64,000 nucleotides of DNA. It comes from Winogradskyella psychrotolerans RS-3. GTDB lineage: Bacteria; Bacteroidota; Bacteroidia; Flavobacteriales; Flavobacteriaceae. Positions 9,843 to 18,422 of this stretch are shown here, in pieces. The DNA lies in assembly GCF_000427335.1 (NCBI RefSeq), contig NZ_ATMR01000164.1, positions 1-64,000 on the forward strand, written 5' to 3'. Numbering within the stretch: position 1 is the stretch's first letter; each line of letters begins with the position of its first letter. The translations under genes were made by a program, and so were the position numbers. The notes under the pieces are model-generated. The model was not told the origin of the DNA. It was given only the letters and a program-made list of their open reading frames with translations, and made no database searches.

Positions 9843-10234
9843 TATGTTCTATTTTTTAAATTATAAAATTTCAATGCTGTAGCTTTCATTTTTTCAATAT
9901 TCTTGAGAAGTTTTGCTTTTTCATTTGCCCTTCCTGCAACAGTATAAGTCATGCTACCTTTTAAACTATCCTTAACCTCTGAAAAGCTACAGTTTAAGGT
10001 AAAACTTAATTCTTCATTGCTATCCATCATTTTAAATAATTCATCTAAATCCTCCGCTTTAAAAGTAGACTCTAGTTCTTCAAGAGAATCAATTGTAACC
10101 TCAATACTAATCGCATCAACTTTTACTGATTTTTCTTCAACTTTAGACTGACTAAATCCAACAACAGAAATTAACATCATTAAACAAGTAAGCACTTTTT
10201 TTAGACTAAAACAGTCACGCATCTTTGATTTCAT
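9842..10234 (-). CDS. Small secreted protein of unknown function
   Basis: A 130-aa protein that I do not recognise. It has an N-terminal signal peptide ending near SVVGFSQ, then an acidic, serine- and glutamate-rich body (SIEVTIDSLEELES, DLDELFKMMDSNEELSF) and a basic C-terminus. It is the first gene of the minus-strand unit with the two GLPGLI proteins and the beta-barrel protein, and its stop codon overlaps the next start by one base. An in-frame ATG four codons later is an alternative start. Its position directly opposite a sensor kinase suggests a role in the same response, possibly as a periplasmic partner of the sensor, but this is a guess from position only. Confidence 0.65.
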   Translation of the reverse strand: MKSKMRDCFSLKKVLTCLMMLISVVGFSQSKVEEKSVKVDAISIEVTIDSLEELESTFKAEDLDELFKMMDSNEELSFTLNCSFSEVKDSLKGSMTYTVAGRANEKAKLLKNIEKMKATALKFYNLKNRT

Positions 10235-10292
10235 TTTTTATGGTTTTATGATTAATACCTTACAAATATCTCAACACCAATTGATTTTTTAG

Positions 10293-10318
10293 GTTAACTA
10301 GTGTTAACGTGTGTTAAC
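10293..10318. promoter_or_regulatory. Three GTTAAC repeats at 10-bp steps (candidate response-regulator operator)
   Basis: GTTAAC occurs at 10293, 10303 and 10313, exactly 10 bp apart and hence on one face of the helix. The block sits between the divergent kinase gene (ATG 10359) and the operon starting at 10234. A TACATTTG (-7-like) lies at 10347-10354 just before the kinase start. OmpR/PhoB-type regulators bind direct repeats with about one helical turn spacing, so the adjacent regulator is the natural candidate. Confidence 0.55.
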
Positions 10319-10358
10319 CGATAACCTATACTTGATAATAACTTTATACATTTGAAAC

Positions 10359-11899
10359 ATGAATGATAAACGGTATCGCCTAATTTTATACACCATCATT
10401 GCCGTAATTATAGCTACGATTGGCATACAAGTCTATTGGAACTATAAAAACTATCAAACCAATAAACAGCAGCTGATTAACGATGTGCAAATTAGTTTAG
10501 ATAAAGCGGTAGATGATTATTATACAGCTTTAGCAGAGCGCACCACTTTTGGTTTTATTCTTGAAGGCGACCAGCAAAAAAATGCTTTCGAAGATGGTGG
10601 TGAGCTGGAAAAATTTTTTAAAAACATTGATGAATCTAATAAAGAGTTTACAAACCTTGATTCTATAGATGCAAATACTATTGAAGGCATAACTATCTTT
10701 AGAGGATTTAAGGCAGATTCAATGTCGGAAGCACATAATAAAAAACAAAAATCCTTATCTACAGATCAATTTAAATTAAAAATAGATAATCTAAAAAGTA
10801 ACAATAAAGATGTCAATTTAAAAAATGCCGAATTTCTGACCTCTAAAGTGATGATTTCGATAAAAAATGACACACTTGATGTAAAGGCTGTTGAAGAATT
10901 AATAGCGATAGAACTAGAACGCAAGAATATCAATGTCGATTTTTATCTAGACTACAAAGACATCGAACGTAACGTTGATTATTTTATGGTAAACGGATCC
11001 TTACCTGAATTGGACCCTAATCACATGTCTGATGATTATTTGCAAACGGACACAAAATCTAGATTCCTTCCAAAAGGCACTTTTTTAACCATTCTATTTA
11101 CCAACACCACTAAAGCTATTTTATACCGCATTCTTGGAGGCGTCTTAATTTCAACACTTTTAGTTTTAGCCGTAATAAGCTGTCTATTCTATCTATTAAA
11201 AATCATAAAACATCAAAAGCAATTAGCCGAAGTAAAAAATGACCTTATCAGTAATATTACTCATGAGTTTAAAACACCAATCGCCACTATTAGCGCAGCA
11301 TTAGAAAGCATTAATAATTTTAATGCTATTGATGATAAAGAAAAACCAAAAAGTATCTCAACATGTCTTCCACGCAGCTAGACAAATTAAATACTATGGT
11401 CGAAAAACTACTTGAAACCGCAACCTTAGATAGTAATAATTTAGAATTGAATAAAGAAAATTTTGATATTATCGCTTTGCTTCAATCTTTAATGAGCAAT
11501 TATAAAATGCAATTTCAGAATAAAACATTCAACATTAATTTTCAGCTTGAAAGCTTAATTGTTAATGCCGATATCTTTCATATTGAAAACGCTTTAAATA
11601 ACATATTAGACAATGCTGTAAAGTATGGAGGAGATCTAATTTCTATTGAATTAAAGACGAAAAAAACTAATTTTGAAGTTTTAATTTCAGATAATGGTAA
11701 TAGTTTAACCCACGAAAACAAACATCAAATTTTCGATAAATTCTATCGTGTTCCAAAAGGGAATACCCACGATGTAAAAGGTTTTGGTATTGGCCTCTAT
11801 TACACCAAAACCATAATTGACAAGCACAATGGTTCAATCACCTTAGAACTCAATAAAAATTTAACCACTTTTAAAATCACACTTCTAAATGGCTCATAA
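10359..11899 (+). CDS. Sensor histidine kinase, frameshifted
   Basis: The inner-membrane sensor of a two-component system. The first frame (10359-11381) holds a membrane helix at about 9-27, a periplasmic domain of about 220 residues, a second helix near 250-273 and the HisKA site THEFKTP (His302). The second frame (to 11899) holds the ATPase domain with the N box NILDNAVKYGG, G1 ISDNG and G2 GFGIGLYYTK. The frames join at A5 runs at 11341-11345 or 11348-11352; one extra A gives KEKxKKYLNMSSTQLDKL, the usual continuation in flavobacterial kinases, for a 513-aa protein. The gene overlaps the response regulator by 11 bp. The signal sensed is unknown. Confidence 0.85.
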
Positions 11900-12571
11900 A
11901 ATCAAATTGTTATTGGCTGAAGATGAAGCTGCTTTAGGACAAATACTAAAAGAAAGTCTTGAAACACGAGATTTTGAAGTCATTCTTTGCGAAAACGGAG
12001 ACAAAGCTTTTGATAAGTATAAATCTGAAGCGCCAGAAATTTTAGTCTTAGATGTGATGATGCCCAAAAAAGACGGTTTCACCCTAGCTAAAGAGATCAG
12101 GGCTATTGACGACACTATTCCTATTATATTTTTAACAGCCAAGTCGCAAACCGCAGATGTTGTAGAAGGTTTCTCAATTGGTGGTAATGATTACCTCAAA
12201 AAACCATTTAGTATAGAAGAGTTGATTGTTAGAGTTCATAATTTGATAGACAGAACTAAAACTCAAAAGACCACTGAAATCATAACTATTGGGGAGTTCA
12301 CCTTCGATTTAGCAAAACAGCAATTAAAATTTAAGGATGACGAATCGATTCAGCTGACTCATAGAGAATCACATTTATTATTTCATTTAATAAAAACAAA
12401 AACCAAGTTTTAGATCGTTCCTTAATTTTGAATAAACTTTGGGGCACAGACGACTTTTTTACTGCCAGAAGCATGGATGTTTTTATTAGTAAATTACGAA
12501 AGCAATTGAGTAAAGATGAAAACATTCAAATTATTAATGTCCGTGGTTTTGGATATAAGCTAACGGATTAG
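11889..12571 (+). CDS. OmpR/PhoB-family response regulator, frameshifted near the 3' end
   Basis: The partner of the adjacent kinase. The receiver domain (1-120) has the acidic pair in LAEDEAALG, the phosphorylation site LVLDVMMPKKDG (Asp55), the conserved Thr in FLTAK and Lys in KKPF. The winged-helix DNA-binding domain starts near residue 135. The frame as read stops at 12413 with IKTKTKF. After one extra A in an A5 run (12392-12396 or 12398-12402) it continues as NQVLDRSLILNKLWG...VRGFGYKLTD, the standard end of this family, to 12571 (227 aa). Without this repair the recognition helix and wing are lost and the regulator could not bind DNA. Confidence 0.85.
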
Positions 12572-12699
12572 TTTTAAAAGCATCACGAATAATTATTTAA
12601 AATCTATGACTGAGATCTTTAAGGTTTTAAGACCTAGAAAAATCTGTGAAGCGTAATTGAAGTAATTGTTGTATTTTTCAAGCTTATTCGCCCTGAATT

Positions 12700-13493
12700 A
12701 TGCAAAAGCTCATTTTTTTATTCTTTTTTATCAGTTTGTTCTGCTTTTCACAAGAAAAGTCACCACAGAAAATTTCCGCGACTTTAACAGATTCAATACC
12801 TCTTGATGTTACGCACATTTTTGGAATTGATAATTTTGGAACACTATATTTCACTTCTGAAAATAATTCCTTTAATAAAAAACAAAAGATACCATTATAA
12901 CTTATGCCAATTTTCAACTTGGCGAAATCACCTCTGTAAACACATTTAATCCTTTAAAAATAAATCTGTTTTACAAAGATTTTAATACAGTTATAATTTT
13001 AGATAATCGTTTGGCAGAAATTTCAAAAGTGGATTTTAATATTATTCAGCCTTATAAAAATGTCTCTTTTGTGTCTTCTGGCTTTGATAATTCGTTATGG
13101 TTAGTTAATCAAGATTATCAGTATTTAGAATTATATGATTATAAAACCCATAAGGTAAAACTTAAAACTGTTCCTATTCAATCTGAAGTTTTAGATTTAA
13201 AAAGCGATTATAATTATTGCTATTTGCTTACTGAGAATTATCTCTACATTTATAATTACTTCGGCAGTTTAATTCAAAAAATAGAAAATACAGGTTATGA
13301 AAGTTTAGCGTTCAGTAAAGCACATTTGCTTTTAAAGAAAAATGAGAAACTTTATTATTTAGAGAAAAATGAATCTATAATTCAACCTATAGAACATCCA
13401 AAAATGTTAATAAATCAGTTTTTGGTAACCAATGAAACCTTGTATATTTACCACGAAAAACTACTACGGTATTACCAATTAAAAATAGAATAG
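12700..13493 (+). CDS. Secreted protein with repeated WD/propeller-like strands, frameshifted; function unknown
   Basis: A signal peptide (MQKLIFLFFFISLFCFSQ) starts a frame that stops at 12900 after NKKQKIPL. With one extra A in the A6 run at 12877-12882 it continues as KDTIITYANFQLGEI and stays open to 13493, giving a single 264-aa protein. The body consists of short repeats with aromatic and charged turns (SLWLVNQDYQYLELYD, DYNYCYLLTENYLYIYNYFG), like part of a beta-propeller. Flavobacterial genomes often carry a similar protein immediately before deoxynucleoside kinase. The gene ends 3 bp before that kinase, so the two are probably co-transcribed. The function is unknown. Confidence 0.6.
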
Positions 13494-13496
13494 ATT

Positions 13497-14111
13497 ATGC
13501 ATGTTGCTGTTGCAGGAAATATAGGCGCTGGAAAAACAACGCTCACAAAATTACTAGCTAAACACTTTAAATGGGAGGCACAATTGGAAGACGTAGTTGA
13601 CAATCCGTATTTAGATGATTTTTACAATCAAATGGAACGTTGGAGTTTTAACTTACAGGTTTATTTCTTAAACAGCAGATTTCGCCAGGTGAATCAAATT
13701 CATGATAGCGGAAAAGACATCATACAAGATAGAACCATCTATGAGGATGCTCATATTTTTGCTCCCAATTTGCATGCTATGGGTTTAATGACCAATCGTG
13801 ATTTTGAAAATTACTCGTCATTATTTCAACTTATGGAATCATTTGTAAAGGGTCCTGACTTATTAATTTACTTACGCAGTTCTATTCCTAATTTGGTTGC
13901 TCAAATTCATAAAAGAGGTCGCGATTACGAAAACACCATTAGTATCGATTATTTAAGTCGTTTAAATGAACGCTACGAAGCATGGATTTCTAAATACGAC
14001 AAAGGTAATTTACTTATAATTGATGTTGACAACCTCGATTTTGTTGCAAACCCTGAGGATTTAGGAGATATCATTAATAGAATTGATGCTCAAATAAATG
14101 GGTTATTTTAA
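13497..14111 (+). CDS. Deoxynucleoside kinase
   Basis: This 204-aa cytoplasmic enzyme phosphorylates deoxynucleosides for salvage. It has the P-loop GNIGAGKTTL at residues 7-16, the substrate-site segment EDVVDNPYLDDFY, the ERWSFNLQVYFLNSRF helix, and the QDRTIYEDAHIFA motif with the conserved DR(S/T)IYED signature. Length and motifs match the dNK/dGK/dAK family. Base specificity (adenosine, guanosine or broad) cannot be told from the sequence. It follows the secreted protein at 12700 with a 3-bp gap and is followed at once by a TTG-initiated membrane protein (stop and start abut as TAATTG). Confidence 0.92.
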   Translation: MHVAVAGNIGAGKTTLTKLLAKHFKWEAQLEDVVDNPYLDDFYNQMERWSFNLQVYFLNSRFRQVNQIHDSGKDIIQDRTIYEDAHIFAPNLHAMGLMTNRDFENYSSLFQLMESFVKGPDLLIYLRSSIPNLVAQIHKRGRDYENTISIDYLSRLNERYEAWISKYDKGNLLIIDVDNLDFVANPEDLGDIINRIDAQINGLF

Positions 14112-14568
14112 TTGACAATTCTACTCTACTTTCTTCAGGCCATCACATTCACTTTTATATCTTGGACTATTGGCTTATTGCTTAATAATGCAATAAAGCA
14201 CAGAACGTTCTATGGCAAAATATCACACCTTAACTTTACAAAAAATGAGGTTTTAAGTAAGTCTATTGGATTAAGTAAAGTTGGCTGGGTCATTAAAAAC
14301 AGTTTCTTTAGAGTCTTTAATACAAATTTAAACCTCAAAAAGCAGAACAAACAGAGAAGACTTGCAACGAATTAGAACTGAAATGGTTTATGCAGAAATA
14401 GGACACCTAATTGGCTTTATTTTTATACTTATTGTTATAGTCATAAAACTATGGAATGGATTGTTTTTGTCCGCATTTATTTTATTTCTATTTAATATTA
14501 TCTTTAACCTTTACCCTATTTTATTACAACAACAGAATAAAAACCGTATAGACCATATCCTTAGATAA
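14112..14568 (+). CDS. Small integral membrane protein, frameshifted; function unknown
   Basis: Two frames (14112-14375 and 14362-14568) together make a membrane protein of about 150 aa. The first part has a hydrophobic helix near 5-25 (TTG start directly after the kinase stop). The second has two more (IGHLIGFIFILIVIVIKLW and LFLSAFILFLFNIIFNLY), ending LLQQQNKNRIDHI. Reading through needs one base less or two more in the A5 run at 14337-14341, giving LKSRTNREDLQRIRTEM. Proteins of this shape with the NLYPxLLQQxNKxRID ending are widespread in Flavobacteriia and have no assigned function. The 3' end overlaps the convergent App1-like gene by 8 bp. Confidence 0.6.
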
Positions 14569-15565
14569 TAAACCCACTTTGTCTAGCATGCTCAATAGCT
14601 TCTTGACTATTTTCAACTAATAACATTGGTGTTACTTTATAACCATCTACAATACCTTTAACACGTAGCATTTTCTTTTTGTGCTTTACACTACGTAAAT
14701 AAATAGCTAAAATTCGACCCGGAAATTCTTCTACAATTTCCATATAAATATCAGGATCGTGCTCTCCACTATCCCCAATTAATATAAACGGCAAATGAGG
14801 ATATGTTTTTAAAATATTAATAATTTCCTTTTGTTTTTGCGGTTTTTCATCTTGAGATTTCTTTCTAAGAAGATTACTAAGACTGCGCAATAAAATGGGA
14901 CCTTTTGGGAAATTATTTTGTCTTAAAAAAAGTTCTAAATAGCGGTATAAATTCCAAGGACTATGACTCACATAAAATATGGGATTGGCACTTTTACCTG
15001 AAATTCCACGATGTAATTTATGATAAAATTCTGCAGAACCTTCTAAAGGAATTCTGTTTTTAGCATGTTTAAAAATGGAGTTATAAATTACTTTCCATTT
15101 TAAAACAGACACCACACCTGTGTGTAATATCGTATCATCTATATCACTAGCAACACCAAATTCTGCTTTACTAGACGGAATTAATAGTTCACCAGGAAAT
15201 CTATTTTTGTTCTGTATAGAACGTTTAATGTTAACGTCGTTATAAGAAAGTTCAAAAGAAAGCCAACCTTCAGCATTCGTTAGCTCTTTTAAGTTTTCTA
15301 TGTTTTCTTCAGCAAGAAAATAACCATTTTCGTCCGTGTTGACTTTTATAATTTTATTGTTAGGTAACTTTAAATCTAAACCAACATGTTTAATTTCATC
15401 AGTTTCAAATCGTTTCCAAGTATTAACAATGAGGTGCCAAATATGCTGATCGTCCAAGTCAATGGACTCATCTTCCAAAGCTCTACCTCTAGCATAAAAA
15501 TGGGAATTTGTTCCATAACTCTGAAACGCAATAATCTGTAAAGGGTCTTTTTTTAACCAGCTCAA
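14561..15565 (-). CDS. App1-like phosphatidate phosphatase catalytic-domain protein
   Basis: A 334-aa protein of the DUF2183/App1 family. The conserved catalytic block VASDIDDTILHTGVV near residue 140 carries the DxDxT motif of HAD-type phosphatases, and the family stretch FYVSHSPWNLYRYLELF follows near 200. A later IGDSGEHDPDIY supplies the remaining acidic metal ligands. In yeast, App1 dephosphorylates phosphatidate and diacylglycerol pyrophosphate; the bacterial substrate is inferred from this homology only. No signal peptide is seen, so it probably acts in the cytoplasm or at the membrane surface. It is transcribed alone and converges with the small membrane protein. Confidence 0.82.
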   Translation of the reverse strand: MSWLKKDPLQIIAFQSYGTNSHFYARGRALEDESIDLDDQHIWHLIVNTWKRFETDEIKHVGLDLKLPNNKIIKVNTDENGYFLAEENIENLKELTNAEGWLSFELSYNDVNIKRSIQNKNRFPGELLIPSSKAEFGVASDIDDTILHTGVVSVLKWKVIYNSIFKHAKNRIPLEGSAEFYHKLHRGISGKSANPIFYVSHSPWNLYRYLELFLRQNNFPKGPILLRSLSNLLRKKSQDEKPQKQKEIINILKTYPHLPFILIGDSGEHDPDIYMEIVEEFPGRILAIYLRSVKHKKKMLRVKGIVDGYKVTPMLLVENSQEAIEHARQSGFII

Positions 15566-15728
15566 TTATGATTTATTTTGAGGTTTCAAGATAGTAAAAT
15601 CAGTTCATAAGAAAAATGTTAACTCAATTAATTCGTTAGCCTAATGTTAAATATTTACCAATTTTATAATATTACGAGTATTTTAGTCAAATCGAGCAAC
15701 TAACCCATCTTAATCCAACTCAATAAGC

Positions 15729-18293
15729 ATGCAAAAATTAATATTTCTAGTCCTTTTAAGCTTATCCTTTAGTTTAGTAAATGCACAAAACAGTGAAAAG
15801 AAAAGTCAAACACCAACACCTAATTATAGAGCAGCGGCTAAATATTCTCCAACTAATTTAGGAAAATTAGTTCATTCTACTTCGGTAAGACCAAATTGGT
15901 TAAAAAATGGAAATAAATTTTGGTATCAATACAAAACAACCGAGGGTTCTAATTACTATATTGTTGATGCAGACAACCGTAGCAAAAAAGCACTTTTTGA
16001 CAATGAAAAAATGGCAAAATGGCTTACCGAAATCACTAAAGATCCATATGATGCTCAGCATTTACCAAAATTTGATTTTGAGTTTGTAAAAAATGAAACT
16101 GCAATACGTTTCTATGTAACATCAACCGAGAAAGTTGATGAAGAAAAAAAGGACGATGACGTAGATGACGTAGATGACGAAAAAGAAAACACAAAAGAAA
16201 CTGACTCTACCAAAACAGATAAAAAGAAAAAAGGCAAAGCTAAAAAGGCAAAAAAAGTTAATAAAGTATATTATTTTGAATACCAACTTGGAGGCAATGG
16301 CTTAACCGTTTTAGATAACAAGAAGAAAGAAAAAGAAAGCTGGAAAAAGTGGGCTAATATAGCGCCGGATAGTTCTATAGTTTTATTTTCTAAACACTAT
16401 AATATGTACTGGATGGATAAGGAAAACTTCTTGAAGGCTGTAAAAAATGAAAAAGATTCAACTATTGTAGAAAACCAATGGACCACTGATGGAGAAGAAA
16501 ATTATGATTTTGGAGGCAGTAGTCGTGGTGAAAACAATGAAACCAAATTAAAGAATAAAGACGATCGTAAATCTGTTCGTGGTATTTGGTCTCACGATTC
16601 TAAAAAGTTTGTATTTCAAAGAACAGATTCTAGACACATTAGCGACCTTTGGGTAATTAATACCACTTCCGGAAAACGTCCAACTTTAGAGTCTTATAAA
16701 TACCACATGCCAGGTGAAGATGAGTATTACAAAACAGAATTGCATGTTTTTGATATTCCTTCAAAGTCAAATATTCAAGTACAAATAGATACGGTAAAAC
16801 AACAAAGTATTCAAGTTTATCGTGAGCCTAGAAAAAAATCGAGTTATAATGATGACTTTAATCCGTCATTACTTTTATCAAAAAAAGGCAAAATTTATTA
16901 CAACACCATTAGTAGAGATCGCAAAAAACTAGATATATGTGTTGCAGATATTAATACAGGAGAAACAAGAGTATTAATTGAAGAACGCTTTAATACATAC
17001 ATAGAATCGCGTCCATTAGTATTGTTTAATAACGAAAGTGAAATGTTGCATTGGGCAGAACGTTCGGGTTGGGCACACTATTATTTATATGATACCGAAG
17101 GGAATTTAAAAAATGAAGTCACCTCTGGCTCATACCACGTACAAAGTGCTGTTGGTGTAGATGAAAAAAGCAGAACCCTTTACTTCACAGCAAACGGTAT
17201 CGCAAAAGACCAGGACCCGTATTACGAACATCTTTATAAGATTAATCTAAATGGTTCTAGCTTACAAGCTTTAAATCCTGGCGATTATGATTCAAGTACA
17301 GATATGGCAGATTCCAATGCCTATTTTGTGAGCAACTATTCTAAAGTGAACACGGTTCCTAAATCAGAATTAAGATCCAATACTGGAAAACTTATATTGG
17401 ACTTAGAAGAAGCCGATTTATCGCAATTAATGGCAACAGGTTATCAGTTTCCTGAGACTTTTAAAATGAAAGCAGATGACGGCATTACAGACATTTATGG
17501 AGTAATGTATAAGCCTTACGATTTTGATGACACTAAAAAATATCCCTTATTAGAATATGTCTATCCTGGTCCACAAACTGAAGCTGTAAACAAATCCTTC
17601 TCTGTTAGAATGGATCGCTTAGATCGTATGGCTCAAGTTGGATTTATTGTAGTGACTATGGGTAATCGTGGTGGCCATCCAGACCGTTCAAAATGGTACC
17701 ATAATTATGGTTATGGCAACCTTAGAGACTACGGTTTAGCAGATAAAAAACATGTCGCAGAACAACTTGCAGATCAACATCCTTTTATTGATATAGAAAA
17801 AGTGGGTATTTATGGTCATTCAGGAGGTGGATTTATGTCTACTGCTGCCATGTTAGTCTACCCAGATTTCTTTAAAGCGGCTGTGTCGTCTGCAGGAAAT
17901 CATGATAATAGCATCTATAACAGTTGGTGGAGTGAAACACATCATGGTGTGCAAGAAGAAATGGATGACGATGGTAATGTAAAATACAAATACCTAATTG
18001 ACAACAACCAATCTTTAGCGCAAAATCTAAAAGGAAATCTAATGCTTATTACAGGTGATGTAGATAATAATGTACATCCTGGCGGAACTATTAGAATGGC
18101 AAATGCATTAATAAAAGCTAACAAACGTTTCGATTTTATGCTTATGCCAGGGCAACGTCATAGTTTTGGAAACATGACTGAATATTCATTTTGGCTACGA
18201 GCCGATCATTTTAGCAAGCACTTTCTTGGTGTAGAAGCTACGGAAATTGATATTACAGAAATAAATAGAGATCAACCTAAAACGAAATCATAA
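15729..18293 (+). CDS. S9 family prolyl oligopeptidase / dipeptidyl-peptidase IV-like
   Basis: An 854-aa secreted or periplasmic serine peptidase with signal peptide MQKLIFLVLLSLSFSLVNAQ. The N-terminal half is a beta-propeller interrupted near residues 138-170 by a highly charged insert (DDDVDDVDDEKEN, KTDKKKKGKAKKAKK). The C-terminal alpha/beta-hydrolase domain carries the nucleophile motif YGHSGGGFMS (Ser near 697), the Asp in TGDVDNNVHP (about 776) and the His in GQRHSF (about 810). S9B/C enzymes release dipeptides, often after proline. The gene is monocistronic with its own terminator. The charged insert is probably a surface loop; its role is unknown. Confidence 0.9.
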   Translation: MQKLIFLVLLSLSFSLVNAQNSEKKSQTPTPNYRAAAKYSPTNLGKLVHSTSVRPNWLKNGNKFWYQYKTTEGSNYYIVDADNRSKKALFDNEKMAKWLTEITKDPYDAQHLPKFDFEFVKNETAIRFYVTSTEKVDEEKKDDDVDDVDDEKENTKETDSTKTDKKKKGKAKKAKKVNKVYYFEYQLGGNGLTVLDNKKKEKESWKKWANIAPDSSIVLFSKHYNMYWMDKENFLKAVKNEKDSTIVENQWTTDGEENYDFGGSSRGENNETKLKNKDDRKSVRGIWSHDSKKFVFQRTDSRHISDLWVINTTSGKRPTLESYKYHMPGEDEYYKTELHVFDIPSKSNIQVQIDTVKQQSIQVYREPRKKSSYNDDFNPSLLLSKKGKIYYNTISRDRKKLDICVADINTGETRVLIEERFNTYIESRPLVLFNNESEMLHWAERSGWAHYYLYDTEGNLKNEVTSGSYHVQSAVGVDEKSRTLYFTANGIAKDQDPYYEHLYKINLNGSSLQALNPGDYDSSTDMADSNAYFVSNYSKVNTVPKSELRSNTGKLILDLEEADLSQLMATGYQFPETFKMKADDGITDIYGVMYKPYDFDDTKKYPLLEYVYPGPQTEAVNKSFSVRMDRLDRMAQVGFIVVTMGNRGGHPDRSKWYHNYGYGNLRDYGLADKKHVAEQLADQHPFIDIEKVGIYGHSGGGFMSTAAMLVYPDFFKAAVSSAGNHDNSIYNSWWSETHHGVQEEMDDDGNVKYKYLIDNNQSLAQNLKGNLMLITGDVDNNVHPGGTIRMANALIKANKRFDFMLMPGQRHSFGNMTEYSFWLRADHFSKHFLGVEATEIDITEINRDQPKTKS

Positions 18294-18312
18294 TACCGTT
18301 AAAGTAAAAAGG

Positions 18313-18340
18313 AAACCACGTTAATTAACGTGGTTTTTTT
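18313..18340 (+). terminator. Intrinsic terminator after the S9 peptidase gene
   Basis: A self-complementary run (AAACCACGTTAA at 18313-18324 against its complement) is followed by seven Ts. It begins 20 bp after the stop codon. Confidence 0.85.
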
Positions 18341-18390
18341 ATGCTTATACTGAAACGTAATCATTACAACTTATTGCTATTTAAAAAGTT

Positions 18391-18418
18391 TTGATAACAT
18401 TTCTTTTCTTTAATTTTG
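18391..18418 (+). promoter_or_regulatory. TTG-N17-TAATTTTG promoter of the FAD oxidoreductase gene
   Basis: A TTG at 18391-18393 and TAATTTTG at 18411-18418 fit the Bacteroidota promoter. The ATG lies only 5 bp after the -7 box, so the transcript should be leaderless or nearly so. Confidence 0.6.
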
Positions 18419-18422
18419 CAAC

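Noticed and set aside
11363..11899. Considered as a separate kinase-domain gene starting at 11363
   Set aside because: It starts in the middle of the dimerisation helix of a kinase; a one-base repair gives a canonical full-length protein.
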